Shown: positions 10,068 through 18,645, counted from the stretch's first letter. The stretch is 64,000 bases of DNA from Acidimicrobilacustris europaeus (GCA_965194515.1 OZ239146.1:62001-126000), one strand, 5' to 3'. The notes: generated by a model from the letters alone, not told the origin. Program-made: numbers and translations.

Positions 10068-10883
10068 TCAGGGTGCGAGGTCGGCAATGGCCTTGGGCAC
10101 GATGTTTTCGGCCGCGCCGCCATCGACTTCGAGCAGCTTGCCGGTGATCCAACACGCCGCCGGTGAGGCAAAGAACAACACCGCGTCGGCAATGTCCTGC
10201 GGCGTTCCGTTGCGGCGCATGAGCGTATTGGCGTGCATAGCGTCGCGAATTTCGGCGCCCCGGGTTGAGAGGTACATCGCAAGCGCGTCGGTTTCGATTG
10301 CGCCAGGAAGCACAGCATTGACACGAATTCGAGGCGCAAGTTCCGCGGCCATCAACTTGGTGAGGTGTGACTCGGAATTCTTTGTGAGGCTATGGGTCAG
10401 TGACCCACGCAACGCATGTTGGCCGGCGACGGAACTGATGTTGATGACCGACGCGTTCTCGCTTTGCAGCAAATGTGGCGTTGCCAGCCGTGTCAGTTCG
10501 AATGGCACCGACACATTGAAGTGAAACGACTTTTCGATCTGTTCGACCGAGGTTTCAAGGAACGGCTTGGAAATCGAGCCGCCGGCATTGTTGACGACGA
10601 TGTCGAGACGACCGAACTCGCTGATCGTGCGATCAACAATGTTGGCCAGCACGGTGAGATCGTTCACGTTTCCGGGCAGGACGAGCGCACGTCGGCCAAG
10701 CGCTCGCACATCGGCAGCAACGGCTTCGAGGTCTTCAGCGGTGCGGGCGGTGAGGACAACGTCGGCCCCGGCAGCAGCAAAGGTGGTGGCGATTGCAGCA
10801 CCGATGCCTTTGCCGGCGCCGGTGATGATGGCGACCTGATCGGTGAGCAGGAATCGGTCGGTGAACTCAGCGGCAGAAGTCAT
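10068..10883 (-). CDS. SDR family protein with catalytic Tyr replaced by His
   Basis: 271 aa (278 if an ATG at 10904 is used; neither start has a clear ribosome site). The Rossmann motif ITGAGKGIG, the NNAGG motif and the PGAIETDAL segment are intact, and overall it resembles 7-alpha-hydroxysteroid dehydrogenase-type SDRs. The active-site YxxxK reads HSLTK (GSLTHSLTKN): the codon at the Tyr position is CAT. The Ser of NISSVAG and the Lys are kept. Loss of the general-acid Tyr usually abolishes or alters SDR redox activity, so the protein may be a non-canonical SDR. It is the first gene of the leftward five-gene run (gaps of 38-60 bp). Confidence 0.8.
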   Translation of the reverse strand: MTSAAEFTDRFLLTDQVAIITGAGKGIGAAIATTFAAAGADVVLTARTAEDLEAVAADVRALGRRALVLPGNVNDLTVLANIVDRTISEFGRLDIVVNNAGGSISKPFLETSVEQIEKSFHFNVSVPFELTRLATPHLLQSENASVINISSVAGQHALRGSLTHSLTKNSESHLTKLMAAELAPRIRVNAVLPGAIETDALAMYLSTRGAEIRDAMHANTLMRRNGTPQDIADAVLFFASPAACWITGKLLEVDGGAAENIVPKAIADLAP

Positions 10884-10934
10884 GGCGACAACGTACGCGC
10901 CCAATTCGCTCGCTGCTGAAAGGGCTGCGAAACC

Positions 10935-11978
10935 TCAGTGGGTGAAGTTCGGTGCGAGTGGTTCTGGTGCTGGCTCTGGTTCCACCGGAATCGGAAGCAC
11001 TGCGAATGCCGACCAAGTGATGTAGCCGGTGGGGGTGCTCATGGCGATAGTTTCGGTGAAGACGCCTGTTGTCGGATCAACAGTGCCCAGTTCCGGAATA
11101 GCCGGCGCTGATGGCCTGATGGCGTTTGCAGTGAGTCCGAAACCATCTGCCGACATTGCATAGACCGTGTTGCCGGTGGCCACGCAGTCGAATCCAAGTA
11201 ACTGCGTACTGATGCCAGCTTCGGTCGGAATTCCAGTCGTGGGATCAATGGACGCCCAAGGGATTCCGATTGAGGCCGGTGATTGGTTAACGCTCAAGGG
11301 CATGAGACCAGGCATGAATGTCCACATGTTCGATGCACATGAAGTGAGACCGAAAACGCTCCTATTCGGCGAAAAGCCTTCGCCAACTTGGGTGAGTTCA
11401 CCAGTTGAAAGATTCACCGTGAACAAGCAGTTGAACGCGAGAGTGTCGGACGGATCGAAACTTCCCGGAGCAGTAAGACGCGGGTCACAGGTTGTTTCGT
11501 TGACTGCGATGACGTAGACGGTGCCAGCCGCATCGACGGCGATACTTCCGCCGCTAATTCCGCTGATGGGGAATCCGCCGACGTTAAGCGTGAGACCACT
11601 TGGTGTTCCATCGGCAGAGAACGTGATGAGTTCCGCGCCACCGAGTGAGTCAACTGCGGGGCTGACTGAACCAACGGCAAAGAACTGTCTACCGGTGATG
11701 CCGTAGACCGTTCCATCGTGCGAAACCGCAAGTTCTGCCGCGCATGCTGCTTCTGAGGCAGCAGCGGGGAGGTCGGTCAGAGCGCCGGTCGCAAGATCGA
11801 TTGTGTAGAGATCGCACAGGCCTTGACCGTCGTCCATGATCGTGAAGCCGGTGACCGGTTCGGCAGGAGCGGCGACGGCGTTTGCGTTGGAGTTCGATGA
11901 CGAACCAAACGGGAGCACGAACGCTGCAGCGACAAGCGCCATTGCTGCAAAGGGGAGAAGAATTCGTCGAGCAGTCAA
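10935..11978 (-). CDS. Secreted propeller-like protein with C-terminal P-N-FTH tail
   Basis: 347 aa. An N-terminal signal peptide (basic MTARR, hydrophobic stretch to about residue 24, then a Ser/Asn/Ala-rich linker) indicates Sec export; there is no lipobox. The mature part consists of repeated units of the type 'YTIDLATGALTDL', 'FTVNLSTGELTQVG' and 'GTVDPTTGVFTET', typical of beta-propeller proteins of unknown function. A Pro/Glu linker (EPEPAPEP) leads to the last residues APNFTH, a variant of the P-x-FTG tail found at the end of four other exported proteins in this window. It lies downstream of the collagen-like gene on the same strand, so it probably belongs to the same surface cluster. 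I assign no enzymatic function. Confidence 0.7.
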   Translation of the reverse strand: MTARRILLPFAAMALVAAAFVLPFGSSSNSNANAVAAPAEPVTGFTIMDDGQGLCDLYTIDLATGALTDLPAAASEAACAAELAVSHDGTVYGITGRQFFAVGSVSPAVDSLGGAELITFSADGTPSGLTLNVGGFPISGISGGSIAVDAAGTVYVIAVNETTCDPRLTAPGSFDPSDTLAFNCLFTVNLSTGELTQVGEGFSPNRSVFGLTSCASNMWTFMPGLMPLSVNQSPASIGIPWASIDPTTGIPTEAGISTQLLGFDCVATGNTVYAMSADGFGLTANAIRPSAPAIPELGTVDPTTGVFTETIAMSTPTGYITWSAFAVLPIPVEPEPAPEPLAPNFTH

Positions 11979-12050
11979 GAGAGTCTCTTTCAGCGAGGTG
12001 ATGATGCAGATTACTCAAAAACGGAGAGCGTTATACCAGCCCGGTGCGGT

Positions 12051-12239
12051 CTAGGCCGGTTCGATAGCGGCAAGATCGTCAATCCAGGCCTGGGGAAGGT
12101 CGAACCAGCGGGCCCCGGCGATGATGCGCTCGAGGTAGTCGGGCCGGGGCAATCCATGGTCGTTGTAGTTCTCCATATAGAGGAGTAACTCGACGGGAAG
12201 GCCTTCGGCAATGGTGCTGGGTCGTTCGGGTTCGTTCAT
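12051..12239 (-). CDS. Small acidic protein of unknown function
   Basis: 62 aa (MNEPERPSTIAEG to DDLAAIEPA). I choose the ATG at 12239 over a TTG at 12299 because GAGGAG lies 7-12 bases upstream. The protein is soluble, with no signal or membrane segment; it is rich in Pro, Glu, Leu and aromatic residues (LLLYMENYNDHGLPRPDYL). I do not recognise a family. It sits between the collagen-like gene (181 bp downstream of its stop) and the secreted propeller-like gene, on the same strand, so it may be co-expressed with this surface cluster. Confidence 0.5.
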   Translation of the reverse strand: MNEPERPSTIAEGLPVELLLYMENYNDHGLPRPDYLERIIAGARWFDLPQAWIDDLAAIEPA

Positions 12240-12338
12240 GGGCGACTCCTCAGTCGGGGGATAGGGCGGCTGATAAACGAACTCGTGGCGGGTTCGCAAC
12301 GAGCTCGGATCAGCCGATGAGGAACAAACGCACGGTGT

Positions 12339-12368
12339 GCGCGCAAATGTGCGCGCAAAATTGCGCGC
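12339..12368. repeat. Three GCGCGC blocks at 12-bp spacing forming nested inverted repeats
   Basis: GCGCGC occurs at 12339-12344, 12351-12356 and 12363-12368. The last two frame GCGCGCAAAATTGCGCGC, an inverted repeat with 8-bp arms around AA. The element lies 53 bp past the stop of the collagen-like gene and upstream of the small gene at 12239. It may be a termination hairpin for the long repetitive gene, or a protein-binding site; the sequence alone does not decide. Confidence 0.4.
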
Positions 12369-12420
12369 TGAATGAGAGCCGAATGCGATCGGCCCTCAGT
12401 TCAGTGCGTGTGCTGCGGAT

Positions 12421-14550
12421 TTAGCCCGTGAATTTCGGGGCGGCGGGGTCATCGGGACCAGTTGGTCCGGTACTCCCGCCGAGTTCAAGCGGAATGGTGA
12501 ATGACTCCGGGAACAGGACCGGTTCGCCTGGTGTGGGTGGTTCGGCTCCCAAGAATCCGCCATTGCCGCCATTGCCGCCATTGCCACCGACTCCGCCATT
12601 TCCACCAGTGCCACCGAAGCCTTCGACGCTTCTGTTGCCACCGAAGGAGCCGGGAGAAATGCCGGTCGAGCCCATGGATCCTGATGGACCGGTCGGTCCT
12701 GATGGGCCGGTGGGTCCGGTATCGCCGATGGGTCCCAACATTCCTGTTGGGCCGAAATCACCCATCGGGCCACTCGGGCCTGTGGGTCCAATTGGGCCGG
12801 TCGGTCCGTCGGGTCCGGTTGGCCCAACTGGTCCGGTGGGACCCCAGGGGCCGGTTGGGCCCGTGTCGCCATCGGGCCCAATGGGGCCGGTGCCGCCGTC
12901 TTCTCCGGTGGGTCCAGCGATTCCGGTGCCGCCGGCAAAACCGGTGGGTCCGTCATAACCAGTCGCACCAGTGGGGCCAGCGGGACCAGTAACACCACTG
13001 GCTCCGGTGGGACCAGGCTGGCCGGTGCCACCGCGACTGCCGGTGGGGCCGAGCGGTCCAGTTGTTCCCGCAGGGCCGGGAGGAAGGTAGCGAGAATTCG
13101 GATCGGGATCTGCAGGCGCAGCGCCGGCTGGGCCAACTGCGCCGGTGTCGCCGGTGGGTCCTTCTGGTCCGGTGGGACCCCACGCGCCGGTGTCTCCGGG
13201 ATATCCGGTGTCGCCTTGTGCTCCGGTTGCGCCTTCCGGGCCGGTGGGTCCTTCTGGTCCGGTTGGTCCGGTTGAACCTTCTGGGCCGGTGGGACCCCAC
13301 ATGCCCGTGGGACCGTCGAAGCCCTTCGGGCCGGTTGGCCCCATTTCTCCGGCCATTCCGGTGGGACCGGTAATGCCGAGGAAACTCGTAGACCCGGTTG
13401 GTCCATCTGGTCCGTCAGGACCAGTCATTCCGGTTGGGCCGATGCCGAGTGCGCCGGTCGGGCCCATCGGGCCAGTGACACCGAATTGCCCGGTTGCGCC
13501 GGTCGGACCGATTTCACCGACGGGGCCAGGCGCAGCACCGGGCACATAGGTAAAGAGCAAACTTGTTCCGTAGCCGTTCGACGAACGGATCGCGGAGAAC
13601 GAACCGAGTGAGATGAAGCCAGCCGGGCCGATATCGCCCGTTGGACCTTGCGGACCATCGGGACCAGTTGGGCCGTAAAAGCCGGTTTGGCCCACGGGGC
13701 CTTGGGCACCGGTTTCGCCTACAGGACCGGTGGAACCTTCGGGACCGGTCGGCCCGGTTGGGCCAGTGGCGCCTTCTGGTCCGGTGGGACCCCGTGCTCC
13801 GGTTGGGCCATCAGCACCATCTGGGCCAGTGGGGCCCATGTTTCCTTGTGCGCCGGTCGGACCAATCGAAATGCCGTCAGGTCCGGTTGCTCCGACGGGG
13901 CCAATCGGGCCCATCGGGCCGGTGGCACCGAAGCCAATTGCGCCGGTCGGTCCGGTCATGCCGATTGCGCCAGTCGGGCCGGTTGCGCCCGTTACGCCGG
14001 GCAAACCCGGAGGTGGTGTCGGCGTAACGATCGCGCCGATGAGGTAGTACCCCTGCGCGTCGGGAGCGGTTTCAAGTTCGAGTGTGAACTGATTCGCGTT
14101 GTCGTTCGTTGCACCGCTGAACGTTGCGGTGGTGGTGAACGAACCGTCGACAGTGGTTGTGGCGGTGACAACACGCGTTGCTGACGAATCGCCCGGAGGC
14201 ATCAAAACGCCGTTCAAATAGGCGGTAATTGTGATGCCAACCGAGGTACCCGCGGGAAGTGAGCTGAGACCATCGATGGTGATGTCGCCGTTGACGAACT
14301 CAAATGTCGCGGTGATGGAGCCGGCGGGTTCGTCGCCAGCTGCGGTCGCGGCAGCAACACTCTGGATGATGTTGAGGTTGCCCGGAAGAAATGTGCGAGC
14401 GACAAACAAACCGCCAACACCGGCCAAACCAGTAATGACGCTTCGGCGAGAAAGCGGTCTGGTGTTGATCTTCTCGCGAGTGGAGAGCTCCTCGTTCGAA
14501 GGCGCGTTGCTGTCTTCGGGAACAGAGGAAGCCGAATCAGAACGTTCCAT
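12421..14550 (-). CDS. Tat-exported collagen-like Gly-Pro-Thr repeat surface protein with C-terminal P-K-FTG tail
   Basis: 709 aa. The N-terminus carries a twin-arginine signal, SRRSVITG at residues 34-41, followed by a Gly/Ala/Val hydrophobic core. Residues about 78-178 form a beta-rich head with Thr-rich strands. From about 181 to 640 runs a collagen-like domain of Gly-x-y triplets dominated by GPTGPxG, interrupted once by a non-repeat segment around residues 305-345 (FISLGSFSAIRSSNGYG) and once by APADPDPNSRYLPP. A GGNGG-rich, PGRS-like stretch follows, then a strand-like LFPESFTIPLELGG and the terminal APKFTG. Collagen-like bacterial proteins form trimeric rods on surfaces, and Thr in GPT triplets is often glycosylated, as in Bacillus BclA. 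The gene lies 55 bp after the multidomain glycosyltransferase, probably in one transcript. Confidence 0.85.
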   Translation of the reverse strand: MERSDSASSVPEDSNAPSNEELSTREKINTRPLSRRSVITGLAGVGGLFVARTFLPGNLNIIQSVAAATAAGDEPAGSITATFEFVNGDITIDGLSSLPAGTSVGITITAYLNGVLMPPGDSSATRVVTATTTVDGSFTTTATFSGATNDNANQFTLELETAPDAQGYYLIGAIVTPTPPPGLPGVTGATGPTGAIGMTGPTGAIGFGATGPMGPIGPVGATGPDGISIGPTGAQGNMGPTGPDGADGPTGARGPTGPEGATGPTGPTGPEGSTGPVGETGAQGPVGQTGFYGPTGPDGPQGPTGDIGPAGFISLGSFSAIRSSNGYGTSLLFTYVPGAAPGPVGEIGPTGATGQFGVTGPMGPTGALGIGPTGMTGPDGPDGPTGSTSFLGITGPTGMAGEMGPTGPKGFDGPTGMWGPTGPEGSTGPTGPEGPTGPEGATGAQGDTGYPGDTGAWGPTGPEGPTGDTGAVGPAGAAPADPDPNSRYLPPGPAGTTGPLGPTGSRGGTGQPGPTGASGVTGPAGPTGATGYDGPTGFAGGTGIAGPTGEDGGTGPIGPDGDTGPTGPWGPTGPVGPTGPDGPTGPIGPTGPSGPMGDFGPTGMLGPIGDTGPTGPSGPTGPSGSMGSTGISPGSFGGNRSVEGFGGTGGNGGVGGNGGNGGNGGFLGAEPPTPGEPVLFPESFTIPLELGGSTGPTGPDDPAAPKFTG

Positions 14551-14605
14551 AGCGTGTGGGTCTCCACCCTGATCTCGAACAGTGCAAGAACGAGATGTTC
14601 TAAAT

Positions 14606-17600
14606 CTAGTCGGACTGTGAAGAACGAGTTGGTCTATCGGAGTTGCTCGACAGTGGCAGTTCGGTCGCTACCGGCTCGAAATCGTGCTGAATGTCGGAAT
14701 CGCCCGATCGGCCAGGCCAGGCCATGGTGGCGGAAGCGACTGCGGGAAGAGTTTCGAGCACTCGCAGTTCGGATCCGTGACGCATCGGGAACCAATCGAT
14801 GCCGTTCTGGATGCCGTCGCGCTCGATGAGCTCGAGGAGATTGCGGGCGCCGGTCTTGGTAACGAGATACGCGAACGTGCCGCCGAGGAACTCGGGCCAC
14901 ACCATGGGGCGCCAGCGATCGCGAGGCGCGAGGCCGGTGCGATCGGGGGCGGTGTCCCACTGCAGTGACCCTAAGAACGCGAGATCGAACTCCGTTGCTT
15001 GGGGGAGGCGACCGAGTGCGTCGACCAGCTCGTTCCGAAGGTGGGGAACGAAGCTGGTGTCGTCCTCGACGATCATCACCATGTCGTCATCACCATCTGC
15101 GATCTGTTGCCACAAGCTCATGTGGCTGATTGCGCATCCGATGATCCCGCGTCGAAAATTGAAATCGTTGTTGCGGAAGAGGTGCTCGATCTCAGGGGTC
15201 ATCGTGAGTGCCTGACCATCGGTGCCCTCGACGCGCACAAACTTCGAGGCAGTCGCTGGGTTGGCAGAGGTCGAAAGTCGTTCGTTGAACCCGGCCCAAC
15301 GATCGGGACGCCGTTCGAGATTGATGACGCGAACGGGAAGCTTGTCGAATCGCTTCAGGCCTGTGAGGACGCGTTCAATCGTTGGGAAGAGTTGGTATTC
15401 ATCAAGTATTCGCTGCTTTTCGCGTCGGATTACATCGATTCGTTGACTCCATAAATCATCAGCGATTGCTTGCTCAATGATTCGCTGCGCGTCGTGGGGA
15501 TTTTCGAGCGGAAGCCGAACAAACACATCGGGATCAACGAGTTGCTCAAGGTTGGGACAACCCCAATAGAAACAGAGACACTCGGAGAGAATCGCGTCAA
15601 CGAACTTTTCGGTGACGTAGTTGTGCTCTGAGAAATTCTCGGCGGCGATTGTGTAGCGATAAGGAAGGAGGCCGTCGCGCTTATCCCATTCCGGTAGTTC
15701 GCCTTTGTGATTGGACACGCCGTTGATTGCACCGCGGCCAAACACATCAATGTCTACGTTGTTCGACGCGAGATGTTGCACAAACGCGAGGCGGAGTTTG
15801 TGCCCGGGATCGAGAGCTTTGTTTGAGACCACCACTGAAAGATCGCGAGTCTTTTCAATGGTTGATGGTGCGTTGTGGCCGCCACCGAGTTCGGCCCATG
15901 TTGAACCGAGATGCCACTCGGCAACGTTCGGAAACTGAGCATGGGTGCGGACATGCAGTAACTCGTCAGGGTTGGGGTCCGACCAGTTTCCCCATGTGGC
16001 AACACCGGCGAGCGGTTCCATGTGCAGCACGATGGACCGCTCAGGTTGCACGTCGGTCGGGCCTGGATGATTCAGGATGACAGTGACATCAGCATCAGGG
16101 TCATCGGTGAGGCGAATGCCATTCCATTCGCCATCGCCTTTGGTCTGTCGAGAAAAATAATTCGCGAGGAATGTTGGGTCGCCCCAAAAACTGACGAGGC
16201 GCACGGTGGTCGTCTCGGTTTGGGGGAGTGGCCGACCAAATTGCGCTTCACCGTTGAGCTCGTACGCGTTTGGTCTGCGATTGGGGCCCGTTTCCGTTGT
16301 GAGCGTTCCAATATTGACGTTGCAAATGGTGTCGAAGAATGCGCTGCGCAATCCGGCGGCAGTGAACCGCTGTGCGAACTCAAGTTCAAAGTGAATTGGT
16401 TCGGTGCTGAACGCGCCGATCTCGTTGATGGCAGAGGTGCGCAACATCGAGGGCCGAAACGAAAAGTTCGGCCACCACGAGTTGGACGGACGGTTCTTGC
16501 CGATGTCGCGGTTGAAGATTTCGAAAGCTTCGGTTCCGGGCTCAGCATGGATGTGTACTCGGTAGGGCTGTTTGCCGCGTGCAGTCGTGCGTAGCTCGCC
16601 CCCGGGAATATCCCGTTCGCTAGCGAGCTCTGCATAATTCCGATTGAACAAGACCTGCCCAATTGATGGGTCATCTTCAAGAATCGCGATTGCACGGCTG
16701 ACATAGGAATCGGGAGCAAAAAACTCCCAGTCGTCTTCAAGGTGCATCCAATAGGGCGAAGAAACCTCAGCGCGCAGTATTTCCATACTGCGCGCGTGAC
16801 CCTTATTGGTGTTGTCCTTCCAAATGAATTCAAAGAACGGGTACCGCTCGGCCATCGCGGCGCGGTCTTGGTCGCTGGAACCATCGTCGATGCAGATCCA
16901 TCGTTCAATCGCATCGACATCGGTGCAATTGCGGAGGAACGAATCCATCGATCGGTCGAACAGGTCGCGACGCCGACAGGTGGTAATCGTGAGCGTGACG
17001 TTGGGATCAACCGCAGGTGATTCGAATCGCTCGGTCAGCCTGGCAATGACATCGAGAGGACGTATGCGCTCTTCAGCCAGAAGGTAGGGAAGGCAGAAGT
17101 CGCGATTGGAAAGCACCCGATCACGTTGGTCGAGCGGAAGCTTCGAATCGTTGAGCAATTTGGTGCACTGATCGAAGCTCTCTTGGTAGTTACCGATGTA
17201 ATAGGCGGCCATCGAACGCTCATCAGCAGCCTGCCAATTGTGGGCGTCGGCCGACACAAAGAGAAGGTCGCCATCGGGAAAGTCGATGTCAGTTGCGCGC
17301 GCCGCAAAGAGGTGTGCGAGCTGCCATTCGCTGGTGGATCGATAGTGGCGTGCGATTTCCACGAGAGGCTCGGCGCGAGTTGGCCGGGTATTCCACGCAT
17401 CGAGATACGCAGTGAGCACGCGATCCCACGATGTGCCCATTCGTTGAAGCGCTCGGGCGCGTTGCATATGGGAATAGAAAATCTCTTCGTTCCAGCCGCC
17501 CATTTGGGTACGCCGCGTGTAGAGGTCGTAGGCCTCGTGCGGGTCGCCAGCGTCCATGCGGCTCTGGGCCAAATAGAAAACGGTTCGAGAATCGTCGGGA

Positions 17601-18205
17601 TCGCGTTCGAGTTCGTCACGCAACACCGCGCTGTCGCGTTCGTACTTATCGTCAGCGAGATTGCGTCCGCCGAGTCGACGGGACTCAAGGTGGTACTCGC
17701 CGCCCAGTCGCTCAATAGGTCCGCACGGTTCGGTGCAAACCGCGTATTCATGCAAGACGCCGCGATATTCCCAGGGGCGTTCGAGTTTGAACAGTTGCGT
17801 GCGCCAGTAGGTGAAGCCTGTGCCGATGCGCATCATGTACGCGTCGGCATCGAGCGCATCGAAGTCAGGTTCGCCAACAAGAAGATCGTCAGCATCCATC
17901 ATCAACGCGTACTCGGCACTTCCACGGCTGAGTTGAAGCGCTTCAGTTCGATTGTGAGCGAAGTCCACCCATTTGCGTTCGTGAAGTTCTCCGGGGATTC
18001 CAGCTTCGGCAAAGTAGGAACGGATGAGGTCTTGGGTGCCGTCGGTGGATCCGGTGTCGACGATGCACCAGGTGTCGATGAATTCGAGTACCGAGTCAAA
18101 GGCCTCGGTCACGACGTGGGCCTCGTCCTTGACGATCATCACGAGCGCAATGGTGGCGCGCGGGGGTTCATCAGAGGTTGCCCTGATTTCTGCCTCACCG
18201 GTCAT
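14606..18205 (-). CDS. Multidomain glycosyltransferase: GT2, TPR-like linker, GT2-like, GT10-like, GT25
   Basis: 1199 aa, cytosolic, without a signal or membrane segment. Domain order read from motifs: GT2 at about 17-155 (VDTGSTDG at 49-56, metal-binding DADD at 104-107); helical TPR-like repeats at 195-395 (FYLAQSRMDAGDPHEAYDLY); a second GT2-like domain at 400-620 (CIDDGSSD at 438-445, HLEDDWEFF at 488-496); a GT10 fucosyltransferase-like domain at 667-935 (hallmark AAENFSEHNYVTEKFVDA near 854-871); and a GT25 LPS/collagen-type domain at 957-1165 (INLERRPDR at 961-969, GCAISHMSLW at 1023-1032, VEDDTSF at 1046-1052). Such an enzyme could build several sugars of one glycan in sequence. It lies immediately upstream of the collagen-like gene; GT25 also contains animal collagen galactosyltransferases, so the repeats are a plausible acceptor. 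Acceptor and sugars are inferences. Confidence 0.85.
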   Translation of the reverse strand: MTGEAEIRATSDEPPRATIALVMIVKDEAHVVTEAFDSVLEFIDTWCIVDTGSTDGTQDLIRSYFAEAGIPGELHERKWVDFAHNRTEALQLSRGSAEYALMMDADDLLVGEPDFDALDADAYMMRIGTGFTYWRTQLFKLERPWEYRGVLHEYAVCTEPCGPIERLGGEYHLESRRLGGRNLADDKYERDSAVLRDELERDPDDSRTVFYLAQSRMDAGDPHEAYDLYTRRTQMGGWNEEIFYSHMQRARALQRMGTSWDRVLTAYLDAWNTRPTRAEPLVEIARHYRSTSEWQLAHLFAARATDIDFPDGDLLFVSADAHNWQAADERSMAAYYIGNYQESFDQCTKLLNDSKLPLDQRDRVLSNRDFCLPYLLAEERIRPLDVIARLTERFESPAVDPNVTLTITTCRRRDLFDRSMDSFLRNCTDVDAIERWICIDDGSSDQDRAAMAERYPFFEFIWKDNTNKGHARSMEILRAEVSSPYWMHLEDDWEFFAPDSYVSRAIAILEDDPSIGQVLFNRNYAELASERDIPGGELRTTARGKQPYRVHIHAEPGTEAFEIFNRDIGKNRPSNSWWPNFSFRPSMLRTSAINEIGAFSTEPIHFELEFAQRFTAAGLRSAFFDTICNVNIGTLTTETGPNRRPNAYELNGEAQFGRPLPQTETTTVRLVSFWGDPTFLANYFSRQTKGDGEWNGIRLTDDPDADVTVILNHPGPTDVQPERSIVLHMEPLAGVATWGNWSDPNPDELLHVRTHAQFPNVAEWHLGSTWAELGGGHNAPSTIEKTRDLSVVVSNKALDPGHKLRLAFVQHLASNNVDIDVFGRGAINGVSNHKGELPEWDKRDGLLPYRYTIAAENFSEHNYVTEKFVDAILSECLCFYWGCPNLEQLVDPDVFVRLPLENPHDAQRIIEQAIADDLWSQRIDVIRREKQRILDEYQLFPTIERVLTGLKRFDKLPVRVINLERRPDRWAGFNERLSTSANPATASKFVRVEGTDGQALTMTPEIEHLFRNNDFNFRRGIIGCAISHMSLWQQIADGDDDMVMIVEDDTSFVPHLRNELVDALGRLPQATEFDLAFLGSLQWDTAPDRTGLAPRDRWRPMVWPEFLGGTFAYLVTKTGARNLLELIERDGIQNGIDWFPMRHGSELRVLETLPAVASATMAWPGRSGDSDIQHDFEPVATELPLSSNSDRPTRSSQSD

Positions 18206-18276
18206 GGGGCGACGTTAGCGGCGACGGCGCGCAGCGTTCTTGGGCAAACGCCCGATGTGTGGCTCAATAGAGAGGT

Positions 18277-18645
18277 ATGAATCACGCGGAATCGATCAGC
18301 GCCATCACGTTGGTAACAGCCGATATGGCAGCGTCGGTCGCGTTCTATGGGGTGCTGGGCTCGGAGGTGGTGTTCGGCGGAGTGGACGCCTCGTTCACCA
18401 CGTTGAAGTTGAACGATGGGCAGTTCTTGAATCTGCAGTTCGATGCGACGTGGATGCGGCCTGAACGCGTGTGGGGTCGCTTCATTCTTTGGGTCGACAA
18501 TGTTGATGCGATGCACAACGCGTTTACTGCCGCCGGCTTCACGCCGTTGATGGCGCCGTCAGATGCTGTCTGGGGCGAGCGGTACTTCCACATTCTTGAC
18601 CCCGCTGGTCACGAGGTCAGCATCGCTCGTCAGATCAGTTCCTGA
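18277..18645 (+). CDS. VOC (glyoxalase/bleomycin-resistance) superfamily protein
   Basis: 122 aa, a single vicinal-oxygen-chelate unit with the two beta-alpha-beta-beta-beta modules. The first begins ITLVTADMAASVAFYGVLG, and the second ends YFHILDPAGHEVSIARQ, the usual VOC ending (DPxGxxxxxxQ). The His/Glu metal ligands of true glyoxalases are not obvious in the first module, so a dioxygenase or glyoxalase activity should not be assumed. The final 87 bp overlap the 3' end of the convergent membrane-protein gene at 18559-19236. It starts 71 bp from the divergent glycosyltransferase gene. Confidence 0.75.
   Translation: MNHAESISAITLVTADMAASVAFYGVLGSEVVFGGVDASFTTLKLNDGQFLNLQFDATWMRPERVWGRFILWVDNVDAMHNAFTAAGFTPLMAPSDAVWGERYFHILDPAGHEVSIARQISS

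Noticed and set aside
12600..14000. Possible CRISPR or satellite-like repeat array
   Set aside because: The repetition is a 9-bp coding triplet pattern in frame with the collagen-like protein, with no constant spacers.
12428..14047. Long plus-strand frames of Gly-Pro-Val type (collagen-like) opposite the collagen gene
   Set aside because: Reverse complement of GGN-CCN-ACN repeats gives Gly-Pro-Val-like frames automatically. They lack ribosome sites and signals; the minus-strand gene has a Tat signal, ordered domains and the P-K-FTG end.
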